64,000 nucleotides of DNA from Polyangium sp. 15x6 (GTDB lineage: Bacteria; Myxococcota_A; Polyangia; Polyangiales; Polyangiaceae), in contig NZ_JASBQE010000024.1 of NCBI RefSeq assembly GCF_029960785.1, positions 62,001-126,000 on the forward strand, in the 5' to 3' direction. The position numbers and the translations under genes are program-made. Positions 1 to 9,200 of this stretch are shown here, piece by piece. The notes beneath the pieces are model-generated. The model was not told where the DNA came from. It did not search any database and was given only the letters and a program-made list of their open reading frames with translations. Position 1 is the stretch's first letter; each line of letters opens with the position of its first letter.

Positions 1-394
1 ACGTCGTGTCCGGCGCGCTCGTCGTGAACGCAATTGATTTGGGTTCACACGTCACGTCGGGGGTGCAGAAGTTGCCGCTGACCTTCACGACCTGACCGAC
101 CGCCGGGGTCGGGTCGATGCGCACGGCGAACCCGCCGAGCGCCGTGAGCGCGACGTCCCCGGTTGGCACGAACGACGCGGGGGTTCCGTCGACCGTGACC
201 GTGACGGCGTCGAGGGAGATCGAATGACCCCAAAAGAATAGTGCAGCGTTCGCGGGGTACGTTGCCCCGCTCTCGGGGATGTGGTTGGAGAGGCCCGGCA
301 AGGGCGGTGGGCAGGCGCGGGCAGGCTGCGGGGCAGCGGAGAACAGCGCGGCGGCCGCCACGAGAGCAAGCGACAAACGGGGGAGCATACGCAT
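1..394 (-). CDS. Secreted protein, 3' end outside window (partial)
   Basis: The reading frame opens at an ATG on the minus strand (complement 392-394), with a second in-frame ATG six bases later, and stays open to the window edge. The first ~27 residues form a clear signal peptide: MRMLPRLS, then an Ala/Leu core, then a cleavage-like site at ARA before Cys-Pro-Pro. The mature part begins CPPPLPGLSNHIPESG and contains a stretch resembling the start of an Ig-like or Big domain (PTGDVALTALGGFAVRID, then TPAVGQVVKVSG) and Cys pairs. Such modules are common in exported myxobacterial proteins. No specific function is recognised. It is transcribed divergently from the TetR-RND genes, with ~110 bp between starts. 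At least 131 residues are visible. Two other long minus-strand frames in the same region read as Arg/Pro-rich shadows and were discarded. Confidence 0.6.
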   Translation of the reverse strand, partial: MRMLPRLSLALVAAAALFSAAPQPARACPPPLPGLSNHIPESGATYPANAALFFWGHSISLDAVTVTVDGTPASFVPTGDVALTALGGFAVRIDPTPAVGQVVKVSGNFCTPDVTCEPKSIAFTTSAPDTT

Positions 395-506
395 GGAGAG
401 CCTCCTCGAAGAAGCAAGGACGCCCCATCGTATCGCGGTCGCGATGGGGGTCCGAGCCCTCTTGACCGGCAAGGGGCATCCCCCCATAGTGACCCACCGG
501 TCAGGA

Positions 507-1202
507 ATGCCTCGCATCGCCGATCCACGCGCGCGTATCGACCTCCTCCGAGCTGCCGAAGCGATCTTCGCGGAGAACGGCCTCGCCGCGGCCAAGGTCG
601 AAGACATCACCATCCGAGCAGGCGTGTCGAAGGGCGCCTTCTACCTGCATTTCAAGAGCAAACAGGACTGCTTCCGGCAGATCGTGGAGGGCGTCGTGGC
701 TCGGCTCTCGGCATGCATCGAGGCAGCGCGCTTCGACGAGTGCGCGCCACCCGAGAGCATGGAGGCGCTCTTCGAAGGACGACTCGCGCACGTCGTCGAC
801 CTGCTCGAGTTTTGCTGGCAAAATCGCGGGATTTTGGGGATGATCCTCACGGGCGGCGGCGGGACGCCCTACGCGTACCTCATGGACGCGTTCGCGGAGC
901 GCATCGAGCGGCAAGCCGAGACCTGGCTGCGGCACGGCGTGGAGGTGGGGCTTTACCGCGATGACATCGAGCCGGCGATCGTCGCTCGGCTCGTCGCGGG
1001 CACGCACGAGCGGCTGGTGCGCGAGATCATCAAGCAGCCGCGGCGCCCAGACATCGAGAGCTGGGCGCGTCAAGCGCAGGATTTGCTCGCGCGCGGGCTC
1101 TTTTCCGCCGCGTCGAGCGCGGTTGTTGACCGGACGGTCACGAAGAACCGGGAGCGGGACGAACGTCCGCGAGAACCCAGGGCGAGAGCGAAGACAGGAT
1201 GA
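507..1202 (+). CDS. TetR/AcrR-family transcriptional regulator
   Basis: This 231-aa protein has an N-terminal TetR helix-turn-helix at about residues 10-58: IDLLRAAEAIFAENG, then VEDITIRAGVSKGAFYLHF, which matches the family pattern including the G-x-FYxHF end of the recognition helix. The rest is a helical ligand-binding domain, ending in an Arg-rich tail (about 210-231). The frame is open back to 279, but the upstream part reads as non-protein composition, so ATG 507 is chosen; GTG 489 is an in-frame alternative. Its stop overlaps the start of the RND adaptor (ATGA at 1199-1202), so the three genes are probably one translationally coupled unit. By analogy with AcrR, TtgR and similar regulators, it probably represses this efflux operon; the ligand is unknown. 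Confidence 0.88.
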   Translation: MPRIADPRARIDLLRAAEAIFAENGLAAAKVEDITIRAGVSKGAFYLHFKSKQDCFRQIVEGVVARLSACIEAARFDECAPPESMEALFEGRLAHVVDLLEFCWQNRGILGMILTGGGGTPYAYLMDAFAERIERQAETWLRHGVEVGLYRDDIEPAIVARLVAGTHERLVREIIKQPRRPDIESWARQAQDLLARGLFSAASSAVVDRTVTKNRERDERPREPRARAKTG

Positions 1203-2395
1203 GCACCGTGGCAACGACGGGTACGACGAAGAAGTTTGGCGCGGGCAAGCTGATTGCCCTCGCGATCGTGCTGGGCACCGGGGGTCTGATCGGCGTCCGG
1301 GTCAAGGCCAAGATGGACCAGAAAAAGGCCATCGAGGCACAATCGGCCGTCACGGCCGAGCACGCCGCGACGCCGGGAAATGCGGCCGCGCCGCCGAAGG
1401 TGACAGCGCACGGCGGCACGCTGCTCGCGAAGCCCGAGCCGATGCGCTGGCAGCCGAGGGTCGCCGTGACGGGCACGCTCGAGCCGATTCAGCAGGCCGA
1501 CGTGGGCTTCAAAGCAGGCGGGCGGCTGCTCGCGATCAAGGCGAAGATCGGCGACGTCGTGAAGCCGGGGCAGGTCCTCGGCGTGGTCGACGCGTCGGAG
1601 TCCTCGGCGCAGGCGAACGTGGCGCAGACGGGCGTACGCGTGGCGGAGATCTCGCTCGAAATGGCGAAGGACGCGCAAAAACGCTCGGATACGCTCTACC
1701 AGCAGAGCGCGGTGCCCGAGGCCGAGAAGACGACGGCGACGCAGCGGGCGCTGCTCGCGGCGGCGCAGCTCGAACAGGCGCGCGCGCAGGCGCGGCTCGC
1801 GTCGGTGTCGGTGGGCAATGCGACGCTCGCGGCGCCCTTCGGCGGGCTCGTGACGCGCGCGCCGAACGGCATCGGCAAGATCGTCGCGCCGGGCGAGCCG
1901 CTCTATCACGTCGAGGACACGTCCGTGCTCAAGCTCTCGGCTTCGGTCTCGGAGAACGACGCGAACGTGTTCGAGGTGGGCGCCGCGGTGTCGATCGACG
2001 GCGCGCCGAAGGCCGCGGGCAAGGTGACGGCGGTGCTCGGCTCGCTCGATCCGCAGACGCGCAGGGTCCCGGTGATCGCGGAGATCCCGAACGGGCCCGA
2101 GGTGGGGCTGCTCTCCGGGTCGTTCGTCCGCGCGCAGATCGTGGCCGCGGAGACGATCGAGGTGCTCAGGCTCCCTGCTTCGGCGCTTCGGCCCGGGGCG
2201 CAGGACGAGATCGTCGTGGTGCAGGACGGCAAGGCGCACATCGTGCGGGTCTCGTTCACGATCGCGCCGGACGGCTCGCTGTACGTGCGCAAGGGGCTCG
2301 AGGCCGGGGCGTCCGTCGTGGCAAACCCGAGCCCCGAGGTGAAGGAAGGCGAAGCGCTCGATCTCGGACCCGCGGCGCCGGCGCCCGCGAAGTGA
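1199..2395 (+). CDS. RND efflux periplasmic adaptor (membrane fusion protein)
   Basis: This 398-aa protein has an N-terminal membrane anchor (about 16-33: KLIALAIVLGTGG) followed by an Ala-rich linker. A biotinyl-lipoyl-like half motif lies around residues 95-130 (VGFKAGGRLLAIKAKIGDVV, then KPGQVLGVVDAS). A helical hairpin around 140-200 is followed by the second lipoyl half (TLAAPFGGLVTRAPNGIGKI). A beta-barrel and membrane-proximal part with PASALRPG ends the protein. This is the HlyD/AcrA-type order and usual length. The ATG overlaps the regulator stop, and the pump gene starts 34 bp downstream, so it is the adaptor of that pump. No outer-membrane channel gene is visible nearby, so a channel from elsewhere is likely shared. 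Confidence 0.92.
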   Translation: MSTVATTGTTKKFGAGKLIALAIVLGTGGLIGVRVKAKMDQKKAIEAQSAVTAEHAATPGNAAAPPKVTAHGGTLLAKPEPMRWQPRVAVTGTLEPIQQADVGFKAGGRLLAIKAKIGDVVKPGQVLGVVDASESSAQANVAQTGVRVAEISLEMAKDAQKRSDTLYQQSAVPEAEKTTATQRALLAAAQLEQARAQARLASVSVGNATLAAPFGGLVTRAPNGIGKIVAPGEPLYHVEDTSVLKLSASVSENDANVFEVGAAVSIDGAPKAAGKVTAVLGSLDPQTRRVPVIAEIPNGPEVGLLSGSFVRAQIVAAETIEVLRLPASALRPGAQDEIVVVQDGKAHIVRVSFTIAPDGSLYVRKGLEAGASVVANPSPEVKEGEALDLGPAAPAPAK

Positions 2396-2429
2396 TCGGC
2401 ACCCATTTCAAGGCGAACGAGGACCTCTC

Positions 2430-5400
2430 ATGAACCTCTCGGCGATCGCCATCAAGCGCCCCGTCTTCACGGTGATGGTCGCGGTGGCGCTGCTCGTGCT
2501 CGGCATCGTGGGCTACAAGCGCCTCGGCACGGATCTCTTCCCGGACGTCTCTTTCCCCGTCGCCAGCGTCACGATCGTCTATCCGGGCGCGAGCCCGGCG
2601 GAGATCGAGACGCAGATCTCGAAGCCCATCGAGGACGCGGTCGTGTCGCTGAACGGTATTGACCGCGTGCGCACGTTCTCGCGGGAAGGCGTGTCGACCA
2701 CGGTCGTGATCTTCAAGCTCGACGTGGACATCCAGGAGGCCGCGCAGCTCGTCCGCGAGCGCGTGGCGCAAGCCCGCTTCAAGCTGCCCAAGGACATCGA
2801 AGAGCCCGTGATCTCGCGCCTCGACACGGGCGCGGCGCCGGTGCTCATCTACACGCTCCGCGGCAAACGATCGCTGAGCCAGATCCGGAATTTTGCCGAT
2901 GACGTGATCCGGCCGGCCCTCGAACAGGTCGACGGCGTGGCGGCGGTGAACATCCGCGGCGGCGCCGAGCGCGAGGTGAAGGTGCTGCTGGATCGGGCGC
3001 GGATCGACGCGCTCGGCGTGCAGCCCGCGCAGATCGTGGCGGCGATCAAGGGCGCGAACCTGACGGTGCCCGCGGGGCGTTACGAGCAGGGGACGCGCGA
3101 GATCAGTGTGCGCGCGATGGGCGAGCTCGAAGCGGTGGATACGCTGCGTGATCTCGTGGTGTCGATGGCCCGCGACGGCTCGTCGGTGCGGCTCCGGGAC
3201 GTGGCCGACGTGCAGGACGGCTTCGAGGACATGCGCACGCGCATCCGCGTGAACAACGAGGAAGCCGTCGCCTTCGAGGTCGTCAAGCAGAGCGGCCGCA
3301 ACACGGTCGAGATCTGCGAGGGCGTGCGGAAGAAGCTCGCGGCGCTGGAGAAGACGTTCCCCGAGGACCTCAAAACGTCGCTGATCATGGATCAGTCGAC
3401 GTTCATCGAGGAGAACGCGCACGAGGTGCAGATCGCCATCTGGTTCGGCGGCGCGATGGCGATTCTGATCATCCTGATCTTCATGCTCGATCTGCGCTCG
3501 ACGCTCATCAGCGCGGTCGCGCTGCCGACGAGCGTCGTGGCGACGTTCTTCCTGATGTACGTGCTCGGCTTCACGCTGAACATGATGACGCTGCTCGGCC
3601 TTTCCTTGGCGATCGGCCTGCTCATCGACGACGCGGTCGTGGTGCGCGAGAACATCTTCAAGCACCTGGAGCGCGGCGAACCACCCATGGAAGCCGCGCT
3701 GAATGGCACGAAGGAAATCGCGCTCAGCGTGCTCGCGACGACGCTGACGATCGTGGCGGTCTTCGTGCCCGTGGCGTTCATGGGCGGCATCGTGGGCCAG
3801 TTCTTCCGCCAATTCGGGCTCACGGTCTCGGGCGCGGTGCTCGTATCGCTCTTCGTGGCCTTCACGCTCGATCCGATGCTCTCGTCGCGATTCTCGAAAT
3901 CGATCGAGCACGGGGCGAAGGATCCGTTCGCCTGGCTCAAGCGGCCATTCGAGTGGGTCTTCCGCGCGATGGACGATTCCTACCGCGACGTCCTCGGCTG
4001 GGTCGTGAAGCACAAGCTCGTGGTCGGGCTCGTCGCGTTCGGCACGTTCATCGGATCGTTCTTTCTCCTGGCGCTCATGGGCTCGGACTTCGTCAACCCG
4101 GAGGATCGCGGGGAGATGATGGTCGAGATCGAGCTGCCGGCGGGGACGGCGCTCGACGAGCTCGCCACGCAATCGCTCGAGGCGGAGAAGAAGCTGCTCG
4201 CGCACCCGCAGCTCAGGACGCTCTACGTGACGCTCGGGCCGAACGGCGAGGTGAACAAGGCGCACTACCGCATCCTGACGACGAAGAAACACGAGCGGAC
4301 GGTGCCGCTCGACGCCATCAAGGACGACGTGCGCGCGATTGTGAAGGCCGTGCCCGGAGCGAACGTGGTCATCACGGAGCCCGAGTTCGTGGAGGGCGCG
4401 GGCGTACAGGCGCCTATCATGATCAACGTGCGGGGCGAGTCGTACGACGACATCCGCGCGCTGGCCGATCAGGTCGCGGGCGTTCTCAAGACCACGGCGG
4501 GCGTGACGGACGTGCAGGTGAAGTTCTCGCCCGGCAGGCCCGAAATGCGCGTGAAGGTGGACCGGCAGCGCGCGGCCGATCAGGGCATCAGCGTGGCGCA
4601 GCTCGCGATGACGCTGCGCACCGCAATCGAGGGCGAGGAGGCGAGCAAGCTCCGCCAAGGCAAGGACGAGGTGCCGATCCGGGTGCAGATGCGCGAGGAG
4701 GACCGGGCCTCGCCGGCCGAGCTCTCGCGGCTCACGTTGTGGTCGCCGCGGGGCGCGGTCGCGCTCTCGGACATCGCGCGGCTCGAAATGGGCGAGGGCC
4801 CGCAGGTGATCGAGCGCGAGGATCGGCAGCGGCAGATCGCCGTGTGGGCGACGCCGCGTGGCCGCTCCCTCGGCGAGATCGTGGGCGAGCTCATGCCGAG
4901 GATCGACGCGCTGCAAAAACCGAAGGGCACGTCGCTCAGCTACGACGGGCAGATCGAGCAGATGAACGATACGAACTCGTCGATGGGGACGGCGCTCCTG
5001 CTCGCGATCATCTTCATCTACCTCGTGCTCGCGTCGCAGTTCGAGAGCTTCATCCACCCGCTGACGATCATGATGACCCTGCCGCTCGCGCTCGTCGGCG
5101 CGATCCTGGGGCTCTTCCTCATGGATACGTCGATGGCCATGGGCTCGCTGATCGGGATCATCCTGCTCATGGGCCTGGTCACGAAGAACGCGATCTTGCT
5201 CGTCGACCGGGCGATCGTGCGGGTGCGCGAGAACGGCGAGACGCCCTTGCAGGCCATCCTGGAGGCCGGCCCGGAGCGGCTCCGCCCGATCCTGATGACG
5301 AGCGCGGCGATGGTGCTCGGCATGCTGCCGACCGCGCTCTCGAACGGCGAGGGCAGCGAGTTCCGCGCGCCGATGGCCATCGCGGTCATCGGCGGCGTCG

Positions 5401-5528
5401 TGAGCTCGACGTTGCTATCGCTGGTCGTGATCCCTGCCCTGTACCTCGCCATCGAGAATGCGAAGGCGTGGCTGCGAGCGCGCGGCATCGTGAAGGGCGA
5501 CGCCGAGCCCGCCCCGGCCGCCGAGTGA
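2430..5528 (+). CDS. RND-family efflux transporter, inner-membrane pump
   Basis: This 1032-aa protein has the usual length and layout of proton-driven HAE-type RND pumps. TM1 is at about 11-30 (PVFTVMVAVALLVLGIVGY). A large periplasmic loop contains the hallmark TDLFPDVSFPVASV and PGASPAEIE. TM2-TM6 follow from about 335. TM4 carries the proton-relay pair in LSLAIGLLIDDAVVVRENI (about 390-408), with both Asp residues present. The second half repeats the plan, with a second loop from about 545 and TM8-TM12 near the C-terminus (VLASQFESFIHPLTIMM, MGLVTKNAILLVD). A GAGG-type Shine-Dalgarno (GAGGACCTCTC) precedes the ATG. It is third in the TetR-adaptor-pump unit. The substrate cannot be told from sequence; drugs, solvents or a secondary metabolite are all possible. 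Confidence 0.95.
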   Translation: MNLSAIAIKRPVFTVMVAVALLVLGIVGYKRLGTDLFPDVSFPVASVTIVYPGASPAEIETQISKPIEDAVVSLNGIDRVRTFSREGVSTTVVIFKLDVDIQEAAQLVRERVAQARFKLPKDIEEPVISRLDTGAAPVLIYTLRGKRSLSQIRNFADDVIRPALEQVDGVAAVNIRGGAEREVKVLLDRARIDALGVQPAQIVAAIKGANLTVPAGRYEQGTREISVRAMGELEAVDTLRDLVVSMARDGSSVRLRDVADVQDGFEDMRTRIRVNNEEAVAFEVVKQSGRNTVEICEGVRKKLAALEKTFPEDLKTSLIMDQSTFIEENAHEVQIAIWFGGAMAILIILIFMLDLRSTLISAVALPTSVVATFFLMYVLGFTLNMMTLLGLSLAIGLLIDDAVVVRENIFKHLERGEPPMEAALNGTKEIALSVLATTLTIVAVFVPVAFMGGIVGQFFRQFGLTVSGAVLVSLFVAFTLDPMLSSRFSKSIEHGAKDPFAWLKRPFEWVFRAMDDSYRDVLGWVVKHKLVVGLVAFGTFIGSFFLLALMGSDFVNPEDRGEMMVEIELPAGTALDELATQSLEAEKKLLAHPQLRTLYVTLGPNGEVNKAHYRILTTKKHERTVPLDAIKDDVRAIVKAVPGANVVITEPEFVEGAGVQAPIMINVRGESYDDIRALADQVAGVLKTTAGVTDVQVKFSPGRPEMRVKVDRQRAADQGISVAQLAMTLRTAIEGEEASKLRQGKDEVPIRVQMREEDRASPAELSRLTLWSPRGAVALSDIARLEMGEGPQVIEREDRQRQIAVWATPRGRSLGEIVGELMPRIDALQKPKGTSLSYDGQIEQMNDTNSSMGTALLLAIIFIYLVLASQFESFIHPLTIMMTLPLALVGAILGLFLMDTSMAMGSLIGIILLMGLVTKNAILLVDRAIVRVRENGETPLQAILEAGPERLRPILMTSAAMVLGMLPTALSNGEGSEFRAPMAIAVIGGVVSSTLLSLVVIPALYLAIENAKAWLRARGIVKGDAEPAPAAE

Positions 5529-5533
5529 GCAGG

Positions 5534-5552
5534 CGGGGCCCGCGCGGCCCCG
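5534..5552 (+). terminator. GC-rich hairpin after the RND pump gene
   Basis: A perfect stem of seven pairs (CGGGGCC with GGCCCCG, 5-nt loop) starts six bases after the pump stop codon. No T-tract follows, so it is either a weak or factor-assisted terminator, or just an mRNA-end stabiliser. Confidence 0.4.
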
Positions 5553-5626
5553 CGCGTTGACGTCATTGCCCGAGAGCCCCAAGGAGCCCGCTGCCCTGCC
5601 TGCGAGGGGAGGAGGCGCGCGCTCTC

Positions 5627-6100
5627 ATGGTCGGCAAGCTCAGCCCAGACGAGATTGAAAGGGTCCTTGGGACCCAAATGATCGCCCACCTCGGCTGCCA
5701 CGCGGGCGGCCGGACCTACGTCGTGCCCATCACGTACGCGTACGAAGACGACTACGTCTACAGCCACACGAGTGAGGGCCTGAAGCTCGCGATGATGCGC
5801 GAAAACCCGGAGGTCTGCGTCGAGGTCGAGAAGATCGACGGACCCGCGCACTGGCGCAGCGTGATCGCGTGGGGCACGTTCGAGGAGCTCACGGGACGGG
5901 ACGCCGCGCATGCGCTGCAGGTCCTTCTCGAGCGTTATTTCTCGCGCGAGGCGAGCGAGACGGCGCGCGGCCCGCTCGGCCCGCATCGTCAGGGCGCGGT
6001 TCACCCGGACGCACACCTCTATCGCATCCACCTCACCGAAAAAACGGGGCGGTTCGAGGACGGAGCGCGAAAACATCCGCGCCCCACCCTCGTTCGTTAA
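5627..6100 (+). CDS. Pyridoxamine 5'-phosphate oxidase-like flavin-binding protein
   Basis: This 157-aa protein has the small split-barrel fold pattern of the PNPOx-like / Nim-type group. An N-terminal helix (MVGKLSPDEIERVLG) is followed by a strand with a His-Leu-Gly-Cys-His (IAHLGCHAGG), then TYVVPITYAYEDDYVYSHTSEGLKLAMMRENPEVCVEVEKI, split here only for reading, and W-x-SVIAWGTFEEL. These positions contact FMN or F420 in the family. The C-terminus is short and charged. A strong Shine-Dalgarno GGAGGAGG lies upstream of the ATG. The gene stands alone after the RND operon. The family name is reasonably sure; whether it reduces nitro compounds or only binds a cofactor is not shown. Confidence 0.8.
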   Translation: MVGKLSPDEIERVLGTQMIAHLGCHAGGRTYVVPITYAYEDDYVYSHTSEGLKLAMMRENPEVCVEVEKIDGPAHWRSVIAWGTFEELTGRDAAHALQVLLERYFSREASETARGPLGPHRQGAVHPDAHLYRIHLTEKTGRFEDGARKHPRPTLVR

Positions 6101-6270
6101 GTTCGTCACATCAAAACATCGTCAAAACCATGGCTCCGCGCGGGTTTCACCGGGGACATGCGGGGGTTCGTCCTCGTGCATGACATTCGGGTGAAGCCGC
6201 CCAGGCCGTCTCTGGTTTTGCGTTCGTCCCGACCGCCCTCCGTGGTAGACGCGGTACGGAGGGACAAAAG

Positions 6271-9200
6271 ATGCGCAGGACCACGAAGCTGACCTTGATG
6301 GCATTCGCCATCCTTTCCACCGGTACGGGGTGTGAGATCATCGCGTCGGTGGATCGGAGCCAGATCGACCAGTCGCCGGGCGCCGGCCCGGGAGGGACCG
6401 GCGGCGCTGGCGGGATGGGCCCCGGCTCCGGCGGGATGGGCCCCGGCTCCGGTGGCATGGGCGGCGTCGGCGGGATCGGCGGCGCTGGCGGGATCGGCGG
6501 CATCGGTGGGATGGGCGGCGCTGGCGGAATGGGCGGCATCGGTGGGATGGGCGGCGCTGGCGGGATCGGCGGCATCGGTGGGATGGGCGGCGCTGGCGGA
6601 ATGGGCGGCGCCGGCGGAATGGGCGGCGCTGGCGGAATGGGCGGCGCTGGCGGAATGGGCGGCGCCGGCGGAATGGGCGGCGTCGGCGGAATGGGCGGCG
6701 CTGGCGGAATGGGCGGCGGCAGCACACAGTGTACCATTCCTGCGGATTGCCCTCCGACGGGGAACGAATGCATCGTCACCACCTGCGACGCGGGGATCTG
6801 CGGCACGGCATTCGTGAATTCCGGCACGCAGGTCGCGACCCAGCAGGACGGCAATTGCAAGGTCGATCAGTGTGACGGCGCCGGAAACGTGGTCAGCGTC
6901 GACGACGACAGCGACCTGCCCGACGACAAGAACGAGTGCACGAGCGACTCGTGCTCGGACGGCACGCCGACCTACACGAACCTGATGTCCGGCGCGGCAT
7001 GCGGCGCCAGCATGAACCTGTTCTGCAACGGAATGGGCGCGTGCGTCGGCTGCGTGACCGTGAACGATTGCCAGGGAAACGACACGGCCTGCCAGACCCG
7101 CACCTGCACGGAAGGTGTTTGCGGCTTCAACAATGCCGCGCAGGGCACCGCCGCGGGCGATCCGACGGACGGTGATTGCAAGCGCGACGTGTGCGACGGC
7201 AATGGCAACATCGTGGCCATGGACGACGCCGCCGACCTGCCGGCCGATGACGGCAATGCGTGCACGGTGGCGGCGTGTGACCCGACGAACGGGCCGGTCC
7301 AGAACCCGGTCAACGTCAACGACAACGACGCTTGTACGAGCGACGCGTGTGATCCGGCGACCGGCGTTTCGCATACGCCCGTCAACATCAATGACAACGA
7401 CGTCTGCACGACGGATGCGTGTGATCCGGCGACCGGCGTTTCGCATACGCCCGTCAACATCAATGACAATGACGCTTGCACGACGGACGCGTGCGATCCG
7501 GTGAACGGTCCCTCCCACACGCCCGTCAGCATCGACGACAATACCGTTTGCACCACGGACGCCTGTGATCCGGCGACCGGCGTCTCCCACACGCCCGTCA
7601 ACATCGACGACAACAATGCTTGCACGGCCGACGCCTGCGATCCGGTGAATGGCGTCTCCCACACGAATCTTCCGTCGGGCACGGATTGCGGCAATGGCAA
7701 TCAGTGCAATGGCATGGGGCAATGTGTCGGGTGCAGCACGGCCGCGGATTGCCCCGGCCAGGTCACCGAGTGTGGCGCGCCGGTCTGCGATGCCGGCGTC
7801 TGCGGCATGACGTACGCGCCGTCGGGCACGCCAGTCGCGACGCAGGTGCCCGGCGATTGCACGGTGGCCGTCTGCAACGGCATGGGCGGCACGGCGACCG
7901 CGATCGACAACAACGACCTTCCGATCGACGGCAACGAGTGCACGCTCGACATCTGCGACAACGGAACGCCGACGCACACGCCCCAGAGCGCGGGCACGCC
8001 GTGCAGCCAGAATGGGGGCACGCAATGTGACGGCAATGGGATGTGCGTCGGGCCGGCGGCGCCGACGGTCGTCAGCACGACGCCCGCCGACGGGGCGCTC
8101 GATGTCCCGATTGGCTCGACGATCGCCGTCACGTTCAGCACCGCCATGAACCCGGCCACGCTGACGGCGACGACCGAGACGGGGGCCTGCACGGGGTCGA
8201 TCCAGATCTCGACGGACGATTTTGCCTCGTGCCTCGGATTCGCGTCGGCCGCGCCGACGATGAGCATGGGCAACACGGTCGCGACGCTCGTGCCTGCACC
8301 GACGCTCTCGTACTTCTCGGCGTACAAGATCCGTGTAACGACGGGGGCACAGAATGCATCGGGCACGCCGCTCGCCGCCGTGTACACGACACCGGACGGG
8401 TTCTTGACGGCAGAGCCAACGACGACCTCGTGCACGGGCTCGATCGTGATCAGCCAGGTGTACGGCGGAGGTGGATCCCCGAATGCACCTTATACCCACG
8501 ATTTCGTGGAGCTCCACAATCGCGGCTCGTCGACCGTGAGCGTCGCGGGCTGGACCGTCCAGTATGCGGCCGCGGCGGGGACGAGCTGGCAAACGGTGGC
8601 CCTGACGGGTTCGATCCCCGCGGGTGGCTATTACCTGGTTCAATTCGGATCGAGCGGCGCGGTCGGCAACCCGCTGCCCACGGCCCAGGCGACGAGCGCA
8701 ACGAACATCGGCCAGAGCGCCGGCAAGGTGGCCCTCGTCAACACGACCACGGCTCTCTCGGGTGCCAATCCGACGGGCGCGCAAATTCAGGACCTCGTAG
8801 GTTACGGGACGACCGCGACCGGCTACGAGGGGACGGGGCCGACGCCGGCGCCGTCCGTTTCGCTCGCCGTCGTGCGAGCCGGCGCCGGGTGCACGGACAC
8901 GAACCAGAATGCGACCGATTTCTCGACGGCCGCGCCTGCGCCCCGCAACTCCGCGACGGCCGCGCTCATCTGCACCTGCCCTCTCGTGGGCGCGATCAAC
9001 GAGTCGGGCGACGCGGCGGAAATGGATTATTGCGTCGTCCAGTACCCGATGAGCACAACCACGACCGCCGGCCAGATGACCGAGACCATTTACGGCCGCG
9101 TCTACGAGTCCGGCTTCACGGATGCGGCCGGCGCGAACGCCGCCATCGTGGCCGAGCTCGGGTTCGGAGCCGCGAACATCAACCCGACCACGCAGAGCGG

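Noticed and set aside
279-506. N-terminal extension of the TetR gene (76 extra residues)
   Set aside because: It overlaps the promoter and signal-peptide end of the divergent gene and has no TetR-like sequence; the helix-turn-helix begins right after ATG 507.
2256-5057. 933-aa minus-strand frame opposite the RND pump
   Set aside because: Same shadow composition; the pump frame carries all RND motifs.
7309-7668. CRISPR-like appearance of the 72-bp units
   Set aside because: Units are adjacent without unique spacers, keep the reading frame, and code for a repeated 24-residue motif. It is a protein repeat, not a CRISPR array.
6106-8784. 892-aa minus-strand frame with Ala-His-Ser repeats
   Set aside because: It is the antisense reading of the Gly and Cys repeats of the 1050-aa lipoprotein; the repeats in this frame are a by-product.
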